The position numbers were made by a program, and so were the translations under genes. The notes beneath the pieces are model-generated. The model was not told where the DNA came from and did not search any database. It was given only the letters and a program-made list of their open reading frames with translations. Positions 8,497-17,121 of a stretch of DNA of 64,000 nt are shown here, piece by piece; the first letter of the stretch is position 1, and every line of letters begins with the position of its first letter. The stretch is from Thermanaerosceptrum fracticalcis. GTDB lineage: Bacteria > Bacillota > Peptococcia > DRI-13. The stretch covers positions 606,501 to 670,500 of the forward strand of contig NZ_CP045798.1 of NCBI RefSeq assembly GCF_000746025.2. Reading direction: 5' to 3'.

Positions 8497-10720
8497 CCGG
8501 ATTCTCATTGCAGCCTTATTTCTAACGACCGTTTTGTTTGTTCCGTTAACGGCAGAGGCGAGGGAATGGAACTATACCATAAACGATGCCGATACTGACA
8601 ATATGATAGACAAAACAAAAACGACTGCCCATATTGATACGGAACAGCGGGAAGTAAGGCTGCCCTTGGTTAATGCCCCTAACGTAGTGGCTTTTGCCAA
8701 GGACGAATCCTTCAACTATGCCGTAATGACGGAAAACGGCCTGAAATACTTCATGTTCGACGGCGAAAAAATGGTGGAGAATGAACTGTTGAGAATAAGC
8801 GTAACCAATCCGGTAGGGTTTACGGTCCTTGACGAGTTTCCCGATGTGGGGATATTGAGCCAGGACAAATATACCGCCTTCACCTTTTCCGGGAGCGGGA
8901 TGAGCGAAGTACCGGGCCTGAGCGTGCAGGGATTGACGGATGCCGTATCCGTCACCATGATGGACAACCTTCATGTAATACTGGAGGGCAGCGAAGCAAA
9001 AACCTATGGGTATAGCGGATCGGAAATGGTGAAAATCGAAGAATTGAGTGTAAGCGGACTGAGCAATCCTGTTGCTGTTGCGGGCCTGAACAATTACGAG
9101 CTTGTTGTGGCAGAGAAGGATGCGGTCAAATGGTACGGATTCAACGGAAGCAATATGGAGCAAATACCTTTTCTCGCCATTAACGGACTGACCAATGTAA
9201 AATCTCTGGCGGTTCAGGAAGACAGGCTGACGGTTATTGATGAAAACCAGGTAAAAACCTTTACTTTTGACGGTTCCGGCATGAGCCAGTCTACAGCCCT
9301 TTCCGTCGTATCGGGATTAAACAAGCCTGCGGGCGTGGCTATAAGGCCCGACAACCACGACATGCTTGTGGTGGATGGAAACAAGGTGGATTATTACGCC
9401 TTCGACGGGACAAGTATGGTGAAAAACGAAAGTTTGAGCGTTATGGTTGAAGGGATATTGCAGGGTGACTCATACAGGCCCAGTGCGGAAATAGTATCCA
9501 AAACCTTTACCAGAAGTGCCGACATGCTGAGGGTGAGGGCCAATCACATCCTACCTGACGGAACTGCGGTTGAGTGGTCCGTCAGCAACGACGGGGGAAG
9601 CACCTGGGTAAAAACCTTCAAAGTGCAAAACGAAAGCGGGATCATATCTGCAAAATACACTACCAATAATGGCGCAAGCTGGACCGAAATATACGGGGAA
9701 TTTATCGAAGGAAACTATTACACGCCATTAGATAAAGTCTCGCCGTTTTTTGACCTGAAAGAAATATGGGGCGAATTACCAAGTGAAAACGACAGCCTTG
9801 CATGGAAGGCGGAGCTATCCACGACGGACATCAAAGTTACACCGAAGATCGTATATCAAAACGACAGGGGCATAGTGCTGCAGGCCAACAAAAAGCCTTT
9901 GAAACCAGTGATAAATGACACCACGCAGGCGGGATGGTTTTATACGACGACACCGACTTTTATCTGGTCTTTTGTTGACCCCGACGGTGACGGCCAGGCG
10001 GCCTTTACTTTCATCATCAGGAACGCCGGCGGGGATATAATCTGGACGGAAGAAATCACCGGCCAGGCCGGAACGTTGCAGGAGTATAAGCTCCCGACCC
10101 TGACGAGGTACGAAGAAAACGAAACGGAAGGAGGCTTGTTGTGGAGCACCGGAGATTATAGTTTTACGGCGGAAGTCAAGGTTGAGGATGACCATGCGGG
10201 AGAATCGGAGGTATCGGAAAGACTCGCCTTTAAAGTCCTGGCCTTTGAAAGACCGAGAATAGAAAGCATCATAAGTCCGCAGCAAGAAAAACTCTATATA
10301 AGCGAAGGAGCAAGCGTGGAACAACTGCCGACAGCGAAGGCGGGGACAAAAGTGACGTTTTTGATTGATACCGTAGGTCCTTTTGGCGATCTGTCGGGCA
10401 TTGACTTAAAGTATCCATATTTGTCAACGCAAGCAGAAACAAATGAAAAAGAGTTAAAGCGTACTAATGGCACGAACAAAACAATTCGGCAGGAATTCTG
10501 GACCAAAGCGGCGATAACCGAAGTGCCCAGCGGAACAATAGTTCATTTTGAAGCTATAGGAACAGGAACGGAAGGAGGGACGACCAGGTTTTACACTTCA
10601 AATGGTACTGGGAACGGCACATTTAACTACAGTGCAGGTCTTTTAAAAACCCAGGGAACGGTGTATGAAGATTGGCATGTAGTGTTACAGGGTTCCCAAA
10701 AGTCAACCACCCCGGACTGA
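8477..10720 (+). CDS. large secreted repeat protein (beta-propeller-like), 3' end altered by IscB element 2
   Basis: Signal peptide at residues 9-29 (ILIAALFLTTVLFVPLTAEA). From about 60 to 330 there are at least five imperfect repeats of about 45 residues with the pattern Y-F-G-M then LSV-GL-P-VA, suggesting a propeller or stalk. The C-terminal half has Ig/fibronectin-like strands (TPTFIWSFVDPDGDG). The last residues KSTTPD lie in the left end of the second HEARO element, so the native end is lost or replaced. TTG 8477 has GGGGGTGG 9 bases upstream. Likely a pilus-associated surface protein. Confidence 0.65.
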   Translation: MILHKYSRILIAALFLTTVLFVPLTAEAREWNYTINDADTDNMIDKTKTTAHIDTEQREVRLPLVNAPNVVAFAKDESFNYAVMTENGLKYFMFDGEKMVENELLRISVTNPVGFTVLDEFPDVGILSQDKYTAFTFSGSGMSEVPGLSVQGLTDAVSVTMMDNLHVILEGSEAKTYGYSGSEMVKIEELSVSGLSNPVAVAGLNNYELVVAEKDAVKWYGFNGSNMEQIPFLAINGLTNVKSLAVQEDRLTVIDENQVKTFTFDGSGMSQSTALSVVSGLNKPAGVAIRPDNHDMLVVDGNKVDYYAFDGTSMVKNESLSVMVEGILQGDSYRPSAEIVSKTFTRSADMLRVRANHILPDGTAVEWSVSNDGGSTWVKTFKVQNESGIISAKYTTNNGASWTEIYGEFIEGNYYTPLDKVSPFFDLKEIWGELPSENDSLAWKAELSTTDIKVTPKIVYQNDRGIVLQANKKPLKPVINDTTQAGWFYTTTPTFIWSFVDPDGDGQAAFTFIIRNAGGDIIWTEEITGQAGTLQEYKLPTLTRYEENETEGGLLWSTGDYSFTAEVKVEDDHAGESEVSERLAFKVLAFERPRIESIISPQQEKLYISEGASVEQLPTAKAGTKVTFLIDTVGPFGDLSGIDLKYPYLSTQAETNEKELKRTNGTNKTIRQEFWTKAAITEVPSGTIVHFEAIGTGTEGGTTRFYTSNGTGNGTFNYSAGLLKTQGTVYEDWHVVLQGSQKSTTPD

Positions 10721-10920
10721 AGTCCGAGGCTTGTAAGCCTCTAGTTGACTAGCCTTAGCTTGGAAAGGGCTACGTTAGAAGGGTCACGACACCCTGGAGT
10801 GCGAGCCCAAGCTCCAGGCACTGTCGCTGGTGGTTAAACAGTTCTGAGAGGGTAGGAACAGTGCCGTCGGCACGACAAGCCTTTCTAACATTGGCGATGG
10901 GTGATCAACTCTGAAAGGAG
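10708..10920 (+). ncRNA. HEARO / omega RNA 2
   Basis: Shares the conserved blocks of HEARO RNA 1 (TAGTTGACTA, ACGACACC, TTAAACAGT, GGTAGGAACAGTG, ACAAGCC, TCTAAC, CAACTCTGAAAGGAG) in the same order and spacing. The intervening helices differ in sequence while keeping complementarity, for example CTGGAGTGCGAG with CCAAGCTCCAG. It lies immediately before iscB 2. Confidence 0.85.
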
Positions 10921-10929
10921 GTAGGCTAT

Positions 10930-12195
10930 TTGTTAGTCTATGTGCAAAACAAACACGGTAAACCTTTGATGCCGTGCAGTCCGAGAAAAGCAAAGGTATT
11001 GCTCAAACAAGGGAAAGCCAGGGTTGTAAAGAGAACACCATTTACCATCCAGCTCATATACGGGTCCAGCGGATATAAACAACCTATTAACTTAGGTGTC
11101 GATGCCGGGAGCAAAACAATAGGTTTATCCGCCACTACTGAAAAGAAAGTATTGTTTGAAGCAAAAGTCGAGCTAAGGAACGACATAACAAAACTGCTGG
11201 CAGACCGAAGGGAGTTAAGAAGAAGCAGGAGGTATCGCAAGACAAGATACCGCAAGCCTAGGTTTGACAATCGCAGGAGGCCCGAAGGTTGGCTGGCTCC
11301 ATCGGTTGGGAACAAGGTTGAGGCACATATAAAAACAATACAGATGGTATGTAAAATACTGCCGGTAACAAAAATAGTCATTGAGGTTGCTAGTTTTGAT
11401 ATACAAAAAATTAAGAATCCCGGAATATCCGGTGTCGAGTACCAGCAGGGCGAGCAGTTGGGATTCTGGAATGTCAGGGAATACGTCCTGTGGAGAGACG
11501 GTCATCAGTGTCAAGGTAGACCGGGATGCAGGAACAAGGTCTTGAACGTACACCACATAGAAAGCCGTAAAACCGGGGGCGATGCTCCCAACAACCTGAT
11601 AACCCTGTGCGAACAATGTCACAAAGACTACCACGCAGGGAAACTGAAACTAAACCTAAAGAGAGGGCAGAGTTTCCGGGATGCAGCTTTCATGGGAATC
11701 ATGCGAAGGGCTGTCTACAACAGACTAAAGTCGATATATCCGAACGCAGAACTCACTTACGGATATATTACGAAACACACCAGGATAGCTCACAATTTAG
11801 AGAAGAACCACCGGACCGACGCTCGTTGTGTCAGCGGCAATCCGCAAGCACAACCTGACAACACCTGGTACTACTTCAAACAGGTACGGAAACAGAACAG
11901 GCAGCTTCATAAGGCAAACCCTATCAAGGGAGGGATTCGGAAAGCGAACAAAGCACCGAAATACCTGCTTGGATACCAACTGTTTGACAAGGTGCTGTAC
12001 GAAGGACAGGAGTGTTTCATCTTTGGTCGCAGGGCCAGCGGGTATTTTGATTTAAGGAAACTGGACGGGACAAGAGTAAGTCCGTCGGTTAGCTGCAAAA
12101 AACTAAAACTGCTTGAAAGAGCAAGTGTATTTCTATGCGAAAGGAGGAACGGCGGCTTCCTCCCCGGAATGAATTCCGGGGTTTCCGCTGCCTGA
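10930..12195 (+). CDS. iscB: IscB RNA-guided nuclease 2 (RuvC + HNH)
   Basis: 421 residues. PLMP domain (KHGKPLMPC), RuvC-I (GVDAGSKTIG near 57), bridge helix (RRELRRSRRYRKTRYRKPRF), RuvC-II (IEVASFD), HNH (VHHIESRKTGG near 207 with CEQCHKDYH) and RuvC-III (KNHRTDAR near 292). The HNH carries a CxxC-type zinc-binding pair that IscB 1 shows less clearly. Motifs look intact. TTG 10930 follows GAAAGGAGG. It is closer to iscB 1 in layout than in sequence. Confidence 0.92.
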   Translation: MLVYVQNKHGKPLMPCSPRKAKVLLKQGKARVVKRTPFTIQLIYGSSGYKQPINLGVDAGSKTIGLSATTEKKVLFEAKVELRNDITKLLADRRELRRSRRYRKTRYRKPRFDNRRRPEGWLAPSVGNKVEAHIKTIQMVCKILPVTKIVIEVASFDIQKIKNPGISGVEYQQGEQLGFWNVREYVLWRDGHQCQGRPGCRNKVLNVHHIESRKTGGDAPNNLITLCEQCHKDYHAGKLKLNLKRGQSFRDAAFMGIMRRAVYNRLKSIYPNAELTYGYITKHTRIAHNLEKNHRTDARCVSGNPQAQPDNTWYYFKQVRKQNRQLHKANPIKGGIRKANKAPKYLLGYQLFDKVLYEGQECFIFGRRASGYFDLRKLDGTRVSPSVSCKKLKLLERASVFLCERRNGGFLPGMNSGVSAA

Positions 12196-12569
12196 TTTTC
12201 TATGAATTCCGAGGTTTTCTCGCACTGGATTTATAAGCAAAAGAAAGAAGGTGTTGCCATTGTTAATCAAAACTGTAGGGCAGCCTATTGTAAACATATT
12301 AACCGGTGAAAAAGTGTTTGAAGAAAGGTTGTGCCAACCGGGGTGTGATATAAGGGAATATTTTAACGCAAAGAATAGAAACACCCTTTTAAGGAGGGAG
12401 CTGCACGCCATTCTGCAATGCATAGAAGAAAGTAACGGATTTCCATTTAACATAACCAGCGAGAAGTCCCCTTCCTCTATAGGGAGGGGATGAATCGCCG
12501 TCCATTCCTAGAAAAAAACTTATTTGTGATACAATAGAATCAGTCGTAATCATATGAAAGGTTGATTCT

Positions 12570-12974
12570 ATGCGACAATTTGACACGAATAATCATTCGG
12601 TATTTTTGCTCACTTATCACCTAGTCCTGGTTACCAAATACCGCCGCCAGGTAATTGATGACACCATTGCCGTCCGCATCCGGGAGATCGGGGAAACCAT
12701 TGGCAAGAACCATCACGTCATATTTTTGGAATACAATCATGACCGGGATCATATCCACATCCTCTTCAAAACTCATCCCAATACAGTCCTGTCCAAATAC
12801 ATCAACGCCTTCAAGAGTGCATCTTCCCGCCTCATCAAAAAGGAGTTTCCTCAGGTCCGGCAGCAACTCTGGAAGGAATGTTTTTGGTCCCAAAGCTATT
12901 GTCTCCTAACCACTGGTGGAGCAACATTGGAAATCTTAAAAAAATATATCGAATCCCAAGGGGAAAAGAGGTGA
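12570..12974 (+). CDS. tnpA: IS200-type Y1 transposase TnpA
   Basis: 134 residues, full length for the family. HUH motif HIHIL at about residue 61-65; catalytic tyrosine in KKYIESQ near 126; conserved core YHLVLVTKYRRQV at the start. It moves single-stranded DNA by recognising subterminal hairpins. ATG 12570 follows GAAAGG. A -10-like TACAAT is at about 12530. Confidence 0.93.
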   Translation: MRQFDTNNHSVFLLTYHLVLVTKYRRQVIDDTIAVRIREIGETIGKNHHVIFLEYNHDRDHIHILFKTHPNTVLSKYINAFKSASSRLIKKEFPQVRQQLWKECFWSQSYCLLTTGGATLEILKKYIESQGEKR

Positions 12975-12978
12975 GAAG

Positions 12979-14073
12979 ATGCAGTTTGTCTACCGATTTG
13001 AGATTCACCCTATCCACGAACAAGAACAGAAATTGTTCTACATCTTAAAACTCTGCCGCAAACTCTACAACCATGCCCTGAACGAAAGGAAAACCGCTTA
13101 CAAAGAATCCGGGCAAGGTCTTACTTACTGCCAGCAGCAAAACGCCCTCCCCATCTTTGTTGAGGCCAATCCTGAGTATAAAAAGGTACATAGCCAGGTA
13201 CTCCAGGATGTTTTGCACCGCTTGGATTTTGCTTTTCAACGGTACTTCGCTAAAGAGGCAGGGTATCCAAGGTTCAAAAATCGGGATCACTACCGTTCTT
13301 TCACCTATCCCCAAGTGGATGCCGTGAAGAAAACTTTCAGCCAACCGGGATTCATCTTTCTTTCAAAAATCGGCTTTGTGAAGATAAAGGCCCACCGGGA
13401 GTTTCCGGCAGGTTCCGTATCTCGGGTCAACGTCAAATATCACGGGGGCAAGTGGTATGTGAATTTGACGGCGGAGATCCCTGAAACAAAACCGGTGCCG
13501 GTTTACAAAAACGTGGTGGGGATTGACATGGGACTTTCCCATTTTGCCGCTCTTTCAGATGGCACCATAGTCGATCCCCCAAAATATTTTCGCCAATCGG
13601 AGAAAAAGCTGGCCAGGGCACAGCGGCGGCTTTCCCGCAAAAAGAAAGGTTCCAACAACCGAGGGAAAGCTAAAGAAAAGGTGGCTAAGATCCATGCCAA
13701 GATCGCTAACCAAAGGAAAGATTTCCTGCACAAAACCAGTGCGGCAATCGTGAAACAATTCGATGTGGTGGTCATGGAAGATCTCCGGGTTAAAAACATG
13801 GTCAGAAATCACCGACTAGCAAAAAGCATCTATGATGCAGGATGGGGCCAGTTTCAGAAATATGTGGGGTATAAATGCCAGCGGTACGGTAAGGTTTTTG
13901 TGCTGGTGGACCCCAAAGGGACTTCCCAAACTTGCCTTTGCGGGGAGAATGTCCCAAAAGACTTGAGCATCCGTATTCACGAGTGTCCAGCTTGCGGCCT
14001 GGTGATGGACCGGGATCTGGTAAGTGCCAAATTGATCCTGGAGCGGGGACTTGAAAAGATTGCCAGAGTATAG
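12979..14073 (+). CDS. tnpB: TnpB RNA-guided nuclease of the IS605 element
   Basis: 364 residues. N-terminal HTH region (FRYEIHPIHEQE type start), RuvC-I GIDMGLSHF near 180, RuvC-II VVMEDL near 260, zinc finger with CLCG and CPACG, and RuvC-III DRDLVSAK near the end. Note the first half of the finger (TCLCGE) and the final motif DRDLVSAK instead of the usual DRDxNAA: the Asn is replaced, which may affect the active site. The C-terminus is shorter than many TnpBs. The start ATG 12979 follows AGAGGTGAG. Confidence 0.9.
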   Translation: MQFVYRFEIHPIHEQEQKLFYILKLCRKLYNHALNERKTAYKESGQGLTYCQQQNALPIFVEANPEYKKVHSQVLQDVLHRLDFAFQRYFAKEAGYPRFKNRDHYRSFTYPQVDAVKKTFSQPGFIFLSKIGFVKIKAHREFPAGSVSRVNVKYHGGKWYVNLTAEIPETKPVPVYKNVVGIDMGLSHFAALSDGTIVDPPKYFRQSEKKLARAQRRLSRKKKGSNNRGKAKEKVAKIHAKIANQRKDFLHKTSAAIVKQFDVVVMEDLRVKNMVRNHRLAKSIYDAGWGQFQKYVGYKCQRYGKVFVLVDPKGTSQTCLCGENVPKDLSIRIHECPACGLVMDRDLVSAKLILERGLEKIARV

Positions 14074-14206
14074 ATATATAGATATTTTGTAGGGCGGGAA
14101 CCGCCCGAAGTCACGCCTGAATGAGATTGCGTAAGACCTTCTGAAAAAAGGCAGCGATCGATGAAACAGGAAGCCCCCGCCTCTACAGGCGGTGGGTAGT
14201 TCACTG
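14040..14206 (+). ncRNA. putative right-end guide RNA of tnpB
   Basis: In characterised TnpB elements the omega RNA overlaps the end of tnpB and runs to the right end. Here the 130 bases after the stop contain a GCGGGAACCGCCCG hairpin (14095-14108) and the terminal palindrome 14174-14194, as expected. Assigned from position and fold only. Confidence 0.5.
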
Positions 14207-14643
14207 TAAACGTTACTCTCTATACCCTGCCTTATTTGTGCAGGTTACCGATTAGCTGGAACGGGGGCTTAGAGCTTGTGGAGTGGGAGTTAAGCCTGGC
14301 TCCTCATTTTAAACAGACAAGGGCTTTGGTGCAAAGTATGCAGGCCAGGGGACTATCTGTTTGGGCGGATGATGTAACCCCCCATACGCTTGAAATGTGG
14401 CTAAAAGTGGGCGTAAACGGACTTAAGGTGGAAATTGAGGCGATAAAGAACGACAATTCCTTTATAGACCAGCTCAAAATAACAAAACTGCCGATAATCA
14501 TTGAAAAAGTGGAAACGGAGTCTCAGCACGAATTTATAAAAAACTTGGGTATAGTATTGGCCCAGGGTTTTTACTACGGAAAACCTAAAGAAAATGATAA
14601 AACAGAAAAAATAAAAATAAAAACGTCCGTTTGAGCTGGGGGG

Positions 14644-15291
14644 GTGTTTTGTCTGTCAATAGTTTTTGCAACAAAAGATAACGCAAGTCATTTTAAAGAA
14701 GAGATGTTGTTGTTAAAGTATAGAACCACCAAAAACCCGGCGTATCTTGAACTTTTATGCGAACACATCAGGGGTTTGCTTTTGTTTTTGGTCAGTCGCT
14801 TTTTTATAAAGGGCTACGATAAAGAAGATATATTGCAAATAGCCTACATCGGTGCAATGCAGGCAATCGAAACCTGGAACAAAGATAAAGGAACGCTTAA
14901 GAATTTTATCTGTCTTTGTGCGAGAAGAGAAATAATATCTGAATTGGCAAAATGGAAAAGACAGGCAAGAATTGCAGACAACACGGCTGTTAGTATGGAG
15001 CACATTCTAAGCAACCGGGAAAAAGCCGAGTATAAAGAAGTAGAAATTAAACTAAGTTGTTCCACAAGTCCTGAGTCTATATATCTTCAAAAAGAGTGCT
15101 CGTTGGAACTAAACCAGGCGATATTCAGGCAATTTTCGGATTTAGAGAAAAACGTGCTTTTGTTAAGAATGGAAGGAAAGACCTATGAAGAGATGTCGCA
15201 GATTTTGTGCGTAGGAACTAAAAGTATCGACAACGCCTTAAGTCGCATCAAGAAAAAACTAACAAAACTTATTCTAAAGAAAGAGAGGTAA
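14644..15291 (+). CDS. sigma-70 family RNA polymerase sigma factor
   Basis: 215 residues. Region 2 is visible as FIKGYDKEDILQIAYIGAMQAIETWN followed by LKNFICLCARREIISELAKWKRQ. Region 4 is FSDLEKNVLLLRMEGKTYEEMSQIL, with the helix-turn-helix at SIDNALSRIKKKL. It is the size of SigH/ECF-like alternative factors. It sits 7 bases upstream of parM, so it may be an element-specific regulator of partition or pilus genes. GTG 14644 follows a G-rich ribosome site. Confidence 0.85.
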   Translation: MFCLSIVFATKDNASHFKEEMLLLKYRTTKNPAYLELLCEHIRGLLLFLVSRFFIKGYDKEDILQIAYIGAMQAIETWNKDKGTLKNFICLCARREIISELAKWKRQARIADNTAVSMEHILSNREKAEYKEVEIKLSCSTSPESIYLQKECSLELNQAIFRQFSDLEKNVLLLRMEGKTYEEMSQILCVGTKSIDNALSRIKKKLTKLILKKER

Positions 15292-15297
15292 TAAATT

Positions 15298-16344
15298 ATG
15301 TTCAAAATTGCTATTGACCTGGGTTATGGTTTTGTAAAAGGTATTAACGAGGCAGGTAAGTCCATACTGATCAGAACGGCAGTCGGTACGGGAGTAAACC
15401 GACAATTATCGACATTTTTTGGAGCGAACGAAAAGAGCAGGGATCATGTGATTATCAGTCAGGGCGGAGTGGAGAAGCAATATTTTATTGGCAACCTGGC
15501 CCGGAAAGAAGCAAGAGACTGCTCCAGCCCTTTTGAAAAAAATAAAATAGACAACCCGTCAACCAAGGTGCTTTTAGCGGCAGCCTTTGCCATTTTGAAC
15601 GAAAATAACAATGAGCCGGTACATATCGTAACCGGTCCGCCATTGTTGTATGCTGCCGAGCAAAAGGAATCCTTTAGGAAGGCCCTGATGGAATTCAACG
15701 CCGTTTTGCAGTTTGTGGGGGAAGAAAAATTTCATATCATAAAATTTGATAAAGTAACAGTTTTCCCGCAGGGTGCGGCTGTGGTTTACCACCTCTTGAA
15801 AAAAAATCCGGAACTGGCCCAGCCGGGAAAATCTTTTGTCATAGTGGAGATAGGCTACAAAACTACGGAAATACTGATGTTTGAAATAACGAGTGATAAA
15901 AGGATACAGCCTATCAGCGGATATTCAACGACTCTGGAGCTGGGCATGAACTTTGTGGAAAAAGCCATAGATGAATTCTTTTTCCAGAAAACGGGGAGTA
16001 AACTGATTCCGGCGGCACTGGACCGGGTAATGAACGGGTTCCCGGTTGTGAGCTACAACGGCAGGGAAATAAACCTTGAGGAAGCCCGTAACAATGCCAA
16101 AGACGAAATGGTAAGGAGTATAATTGATGGGGTCACCCAGACATTGGGCGAACAAATCGGGTTTACAAACAAGCTCATCTTTGCCGGGGGAGTCATGCAG
16201 GACGAATATATCAGCAAAAAGATAAAAGCCGTAATGACAAACGATCCGGTCATAATCGAAAACAGTCAATTCGCCAACGCCTTGGGTATGTTGGAAGTGG
16301 CCAGAGCCGTCGAATTGAAAGAAGCCAGAGAAGGAAAGGCGTAA
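15298..16344 (+). CDS. parM: ParM/StbA-like actin homologue (plasmid segregation)
   Basis: 348 residues with the actin-ATPase phosphate-1 loop IDLGYGFVKGIN at the N-terminus, a middle VIVEIGYKTTEILMF (phosphate-2-like) and FAGGVMQDEYI (adenosine loop). These are the ParM/Alp-type signatures. Such filaments push plasmid copies apart through a ParR adaptor bound to a centromere. An iteron field and a ParR-like gene follow directly, which completes a type II partition module, although the centromere is more often upstream of parM. ATG 15298 has AAAGAGAGG. Confidence 0.85.
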   Translation: MFKIAIDLGYGFVKGINEAGKSILIRTAVGTGVNRQLSTFFGANEKSRDHVIISQGGVEKQYFIGNLARKEARDCSSPFEKNKIDNPSTKVLLAAAFAILNENNNEPVHIVTGPPLLYAAEQKESFRKALMEFNAVLQFVGEEKFHIIKFDKVTVFPQGAAVVYHLLKKNPELAQPGKSFVIVEIGYKTTEILMFEITSDKRIQPISGYSTTLELGMNFVEKAIDEFFFQKTGSKLIPAALDRVMNGFPVVSYNGREINLEEARNNAKDEMVRSIIDGVTQTLGEQIGFTNKLIFAGGVMQDEYISKKIKAVMTNDPVIIENSQFANALGMLEVARAVELKEAREGKA

Positions 16345-16800
16345 CTTTGTCCGACAGCCGGAAGTCTTGCAGGACAAGGGATGGAAGGCAATTTTTCGTG
16401 ATTTTGTCCGACAAAATATTTGACAAGATTATTTAAGACTGTTAATTACCAGTTATCTTGTCCGACAACGGGAAGCCTTGTCCCGCAAGGGCTAGAGGCT
16501 GATTTTTGCGAATTTTGTCCGACACTCATCACGGTACTTTGTCCGACAGCCGGAAGTCTTGCGGGACAAGGGCTAGAAGGCGATTTTTTGTAATTTTGTC
16601 CGACAAGATTTTCAAGGCTTTCAATTTCCAGTTGTTTTTTGTCCGACAAAGTTTAAAAAAAGTATCGTTCAAGCCTTGTGCGACAACGGTTTCGGCTGTC
16701 GGACAAAGAGAGAGACGCTTTGTCCGACAAAATGCAGAAAAAACGGCCTTCGTGCCAGAAAAGACAAGGGCTCCGGCTGTCGGACAAGAGGGGGGTGGAA
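16345..16800. repeat. iteron cluster 2, candidate parC centromere
   Basis: At least ten copies of TGTCCGACA/TGTCGGACA, near 16348, 16394, 16460, 16516, 16540, 16596, 16639, 16697 (inverted), 16721 and 16779 (inverted). Between them are GCCGGAAGTCTTGC(A/G)GGACAAGG blocks. Placed between parM and the ParR-like gene, this is the expected kind of ParR binding site. It is the inverted partner of the cluster at 0.2-0.45 kb. Confidence 0.85.
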
Positions 16801-16807
16801 AAATGAA

Positions 16808-17095
16808 ATGAGAGACGTAAAAATAAGTTTCAGGGTCAATGACCCGGAAGTGGCGGAAATGCTTGAAAGGAAGAAACAAAACGGAGAAATGAGTGCTTTT
16901 ATAAACGAGGCATTGAAATTTTATAAAGACAACCACCTTGAGATTCTCGAAATCAAGCGTGAACTCAAGGCCATCAAGGAGATGCTGGAAAGTGGCGGCG
17001 TTACTTATGTCGGAGGAGACAAAACCGAAACAAAACAAAAGATTATTTCACCTGCGGAAGAAGTGCTTTTGAACGGCCTTGATGTTTTTCTGTAG
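16808..17095 (+). CDS. parR: ParR-like DNA-binding protein (ribbon-helix-helix)
   Basis: 95 residues. The N-terminal strand VKISFRVNDPEVAEML and helix MSAFINEALKFYKDN match a ribbon-helix-helix fold; a coiled-coil-like EILEIKRELKAIKEML and an acidic tail follow. Size, fold and position after parM and iterons indicate the ParR adaptor. ATG 16808 is used; ATG 16803 runs into a stop at once. Confidence 0.7.
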   Translation: MRDVKISFRVNDPEVAEMLERKKQNGEMSAFINEALKFYKDNHLEILEIKRELKAIKEMLESGGVTYVGGDKTETKQKIISPAEEVLLNGLDVFL

Positions 17096-17121
17096 AGTGA
17101 AAATGTAAGGAGGCAAATTTC

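Larger units (their letters stand above)
10700..12215 (+). mobile_element. HEARO RNA / IscB element 2
   Basis: Same architecture as element 1: left-end palindrome CCCCGGACT/AGTCCGAGG (10710-10729), HEARO RNA, iscB gene, right-end palindrome CCCCGGAAT/ATTCCGGGG (12162-12182). Like element 1 it sits at the 3' end of a reading frame and begins with a GTCAAC(C/T)ACC block. Internal sequence differs enough from element 1 to be an independent insertion, not a duplication. Confidence 0.75.
12453..14206 (+). mobile_element. IS200/IS605-family element (tnpA + tnpB)
   Basis: Left end has the palindrome GTCCCCT tcctctat AGGGAGGGGA (12467-12490). Right end has CCCCCGCC tctaca GGCGGTGGG (14174-14194). 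Between them lie tnpA and tnpB in the same direction, 4 bases apart. The left end is nearly the reverse complement of the right end of IscB element 1, and the right end nearly the reverse complement of that element's left end, consistent with TnpA here mobilising the IscB units. Confidence 0.85.
12251..14634 (+). pseudogene. EAL-domain protein split by an IS200/IS605 insertion
   Basis: The N-terminal part (12251 to about 12450) reads QPIVNILTGEKVFEERL and then NTLLRRELHAILQCIEESN, which aligns with the start of EAL domains (QPIvdl-tgk...E-LlR). The C-terminal part (about 14207-14634) reads NVTLYTLPYL, LELVEWEL, GVNGLKVEIEAI and ends LAQGFYYGKP, the typical EAL ending. The transposon lies between FPFNI and NVTLYTL, where an EAL domain has its NLS strand. 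The Glu of the EAL motif itself is EER here, so c-di-GMP hydrolysis was doubtful even before the insertion. It closes the pilus locus. Confidence 0.75.
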
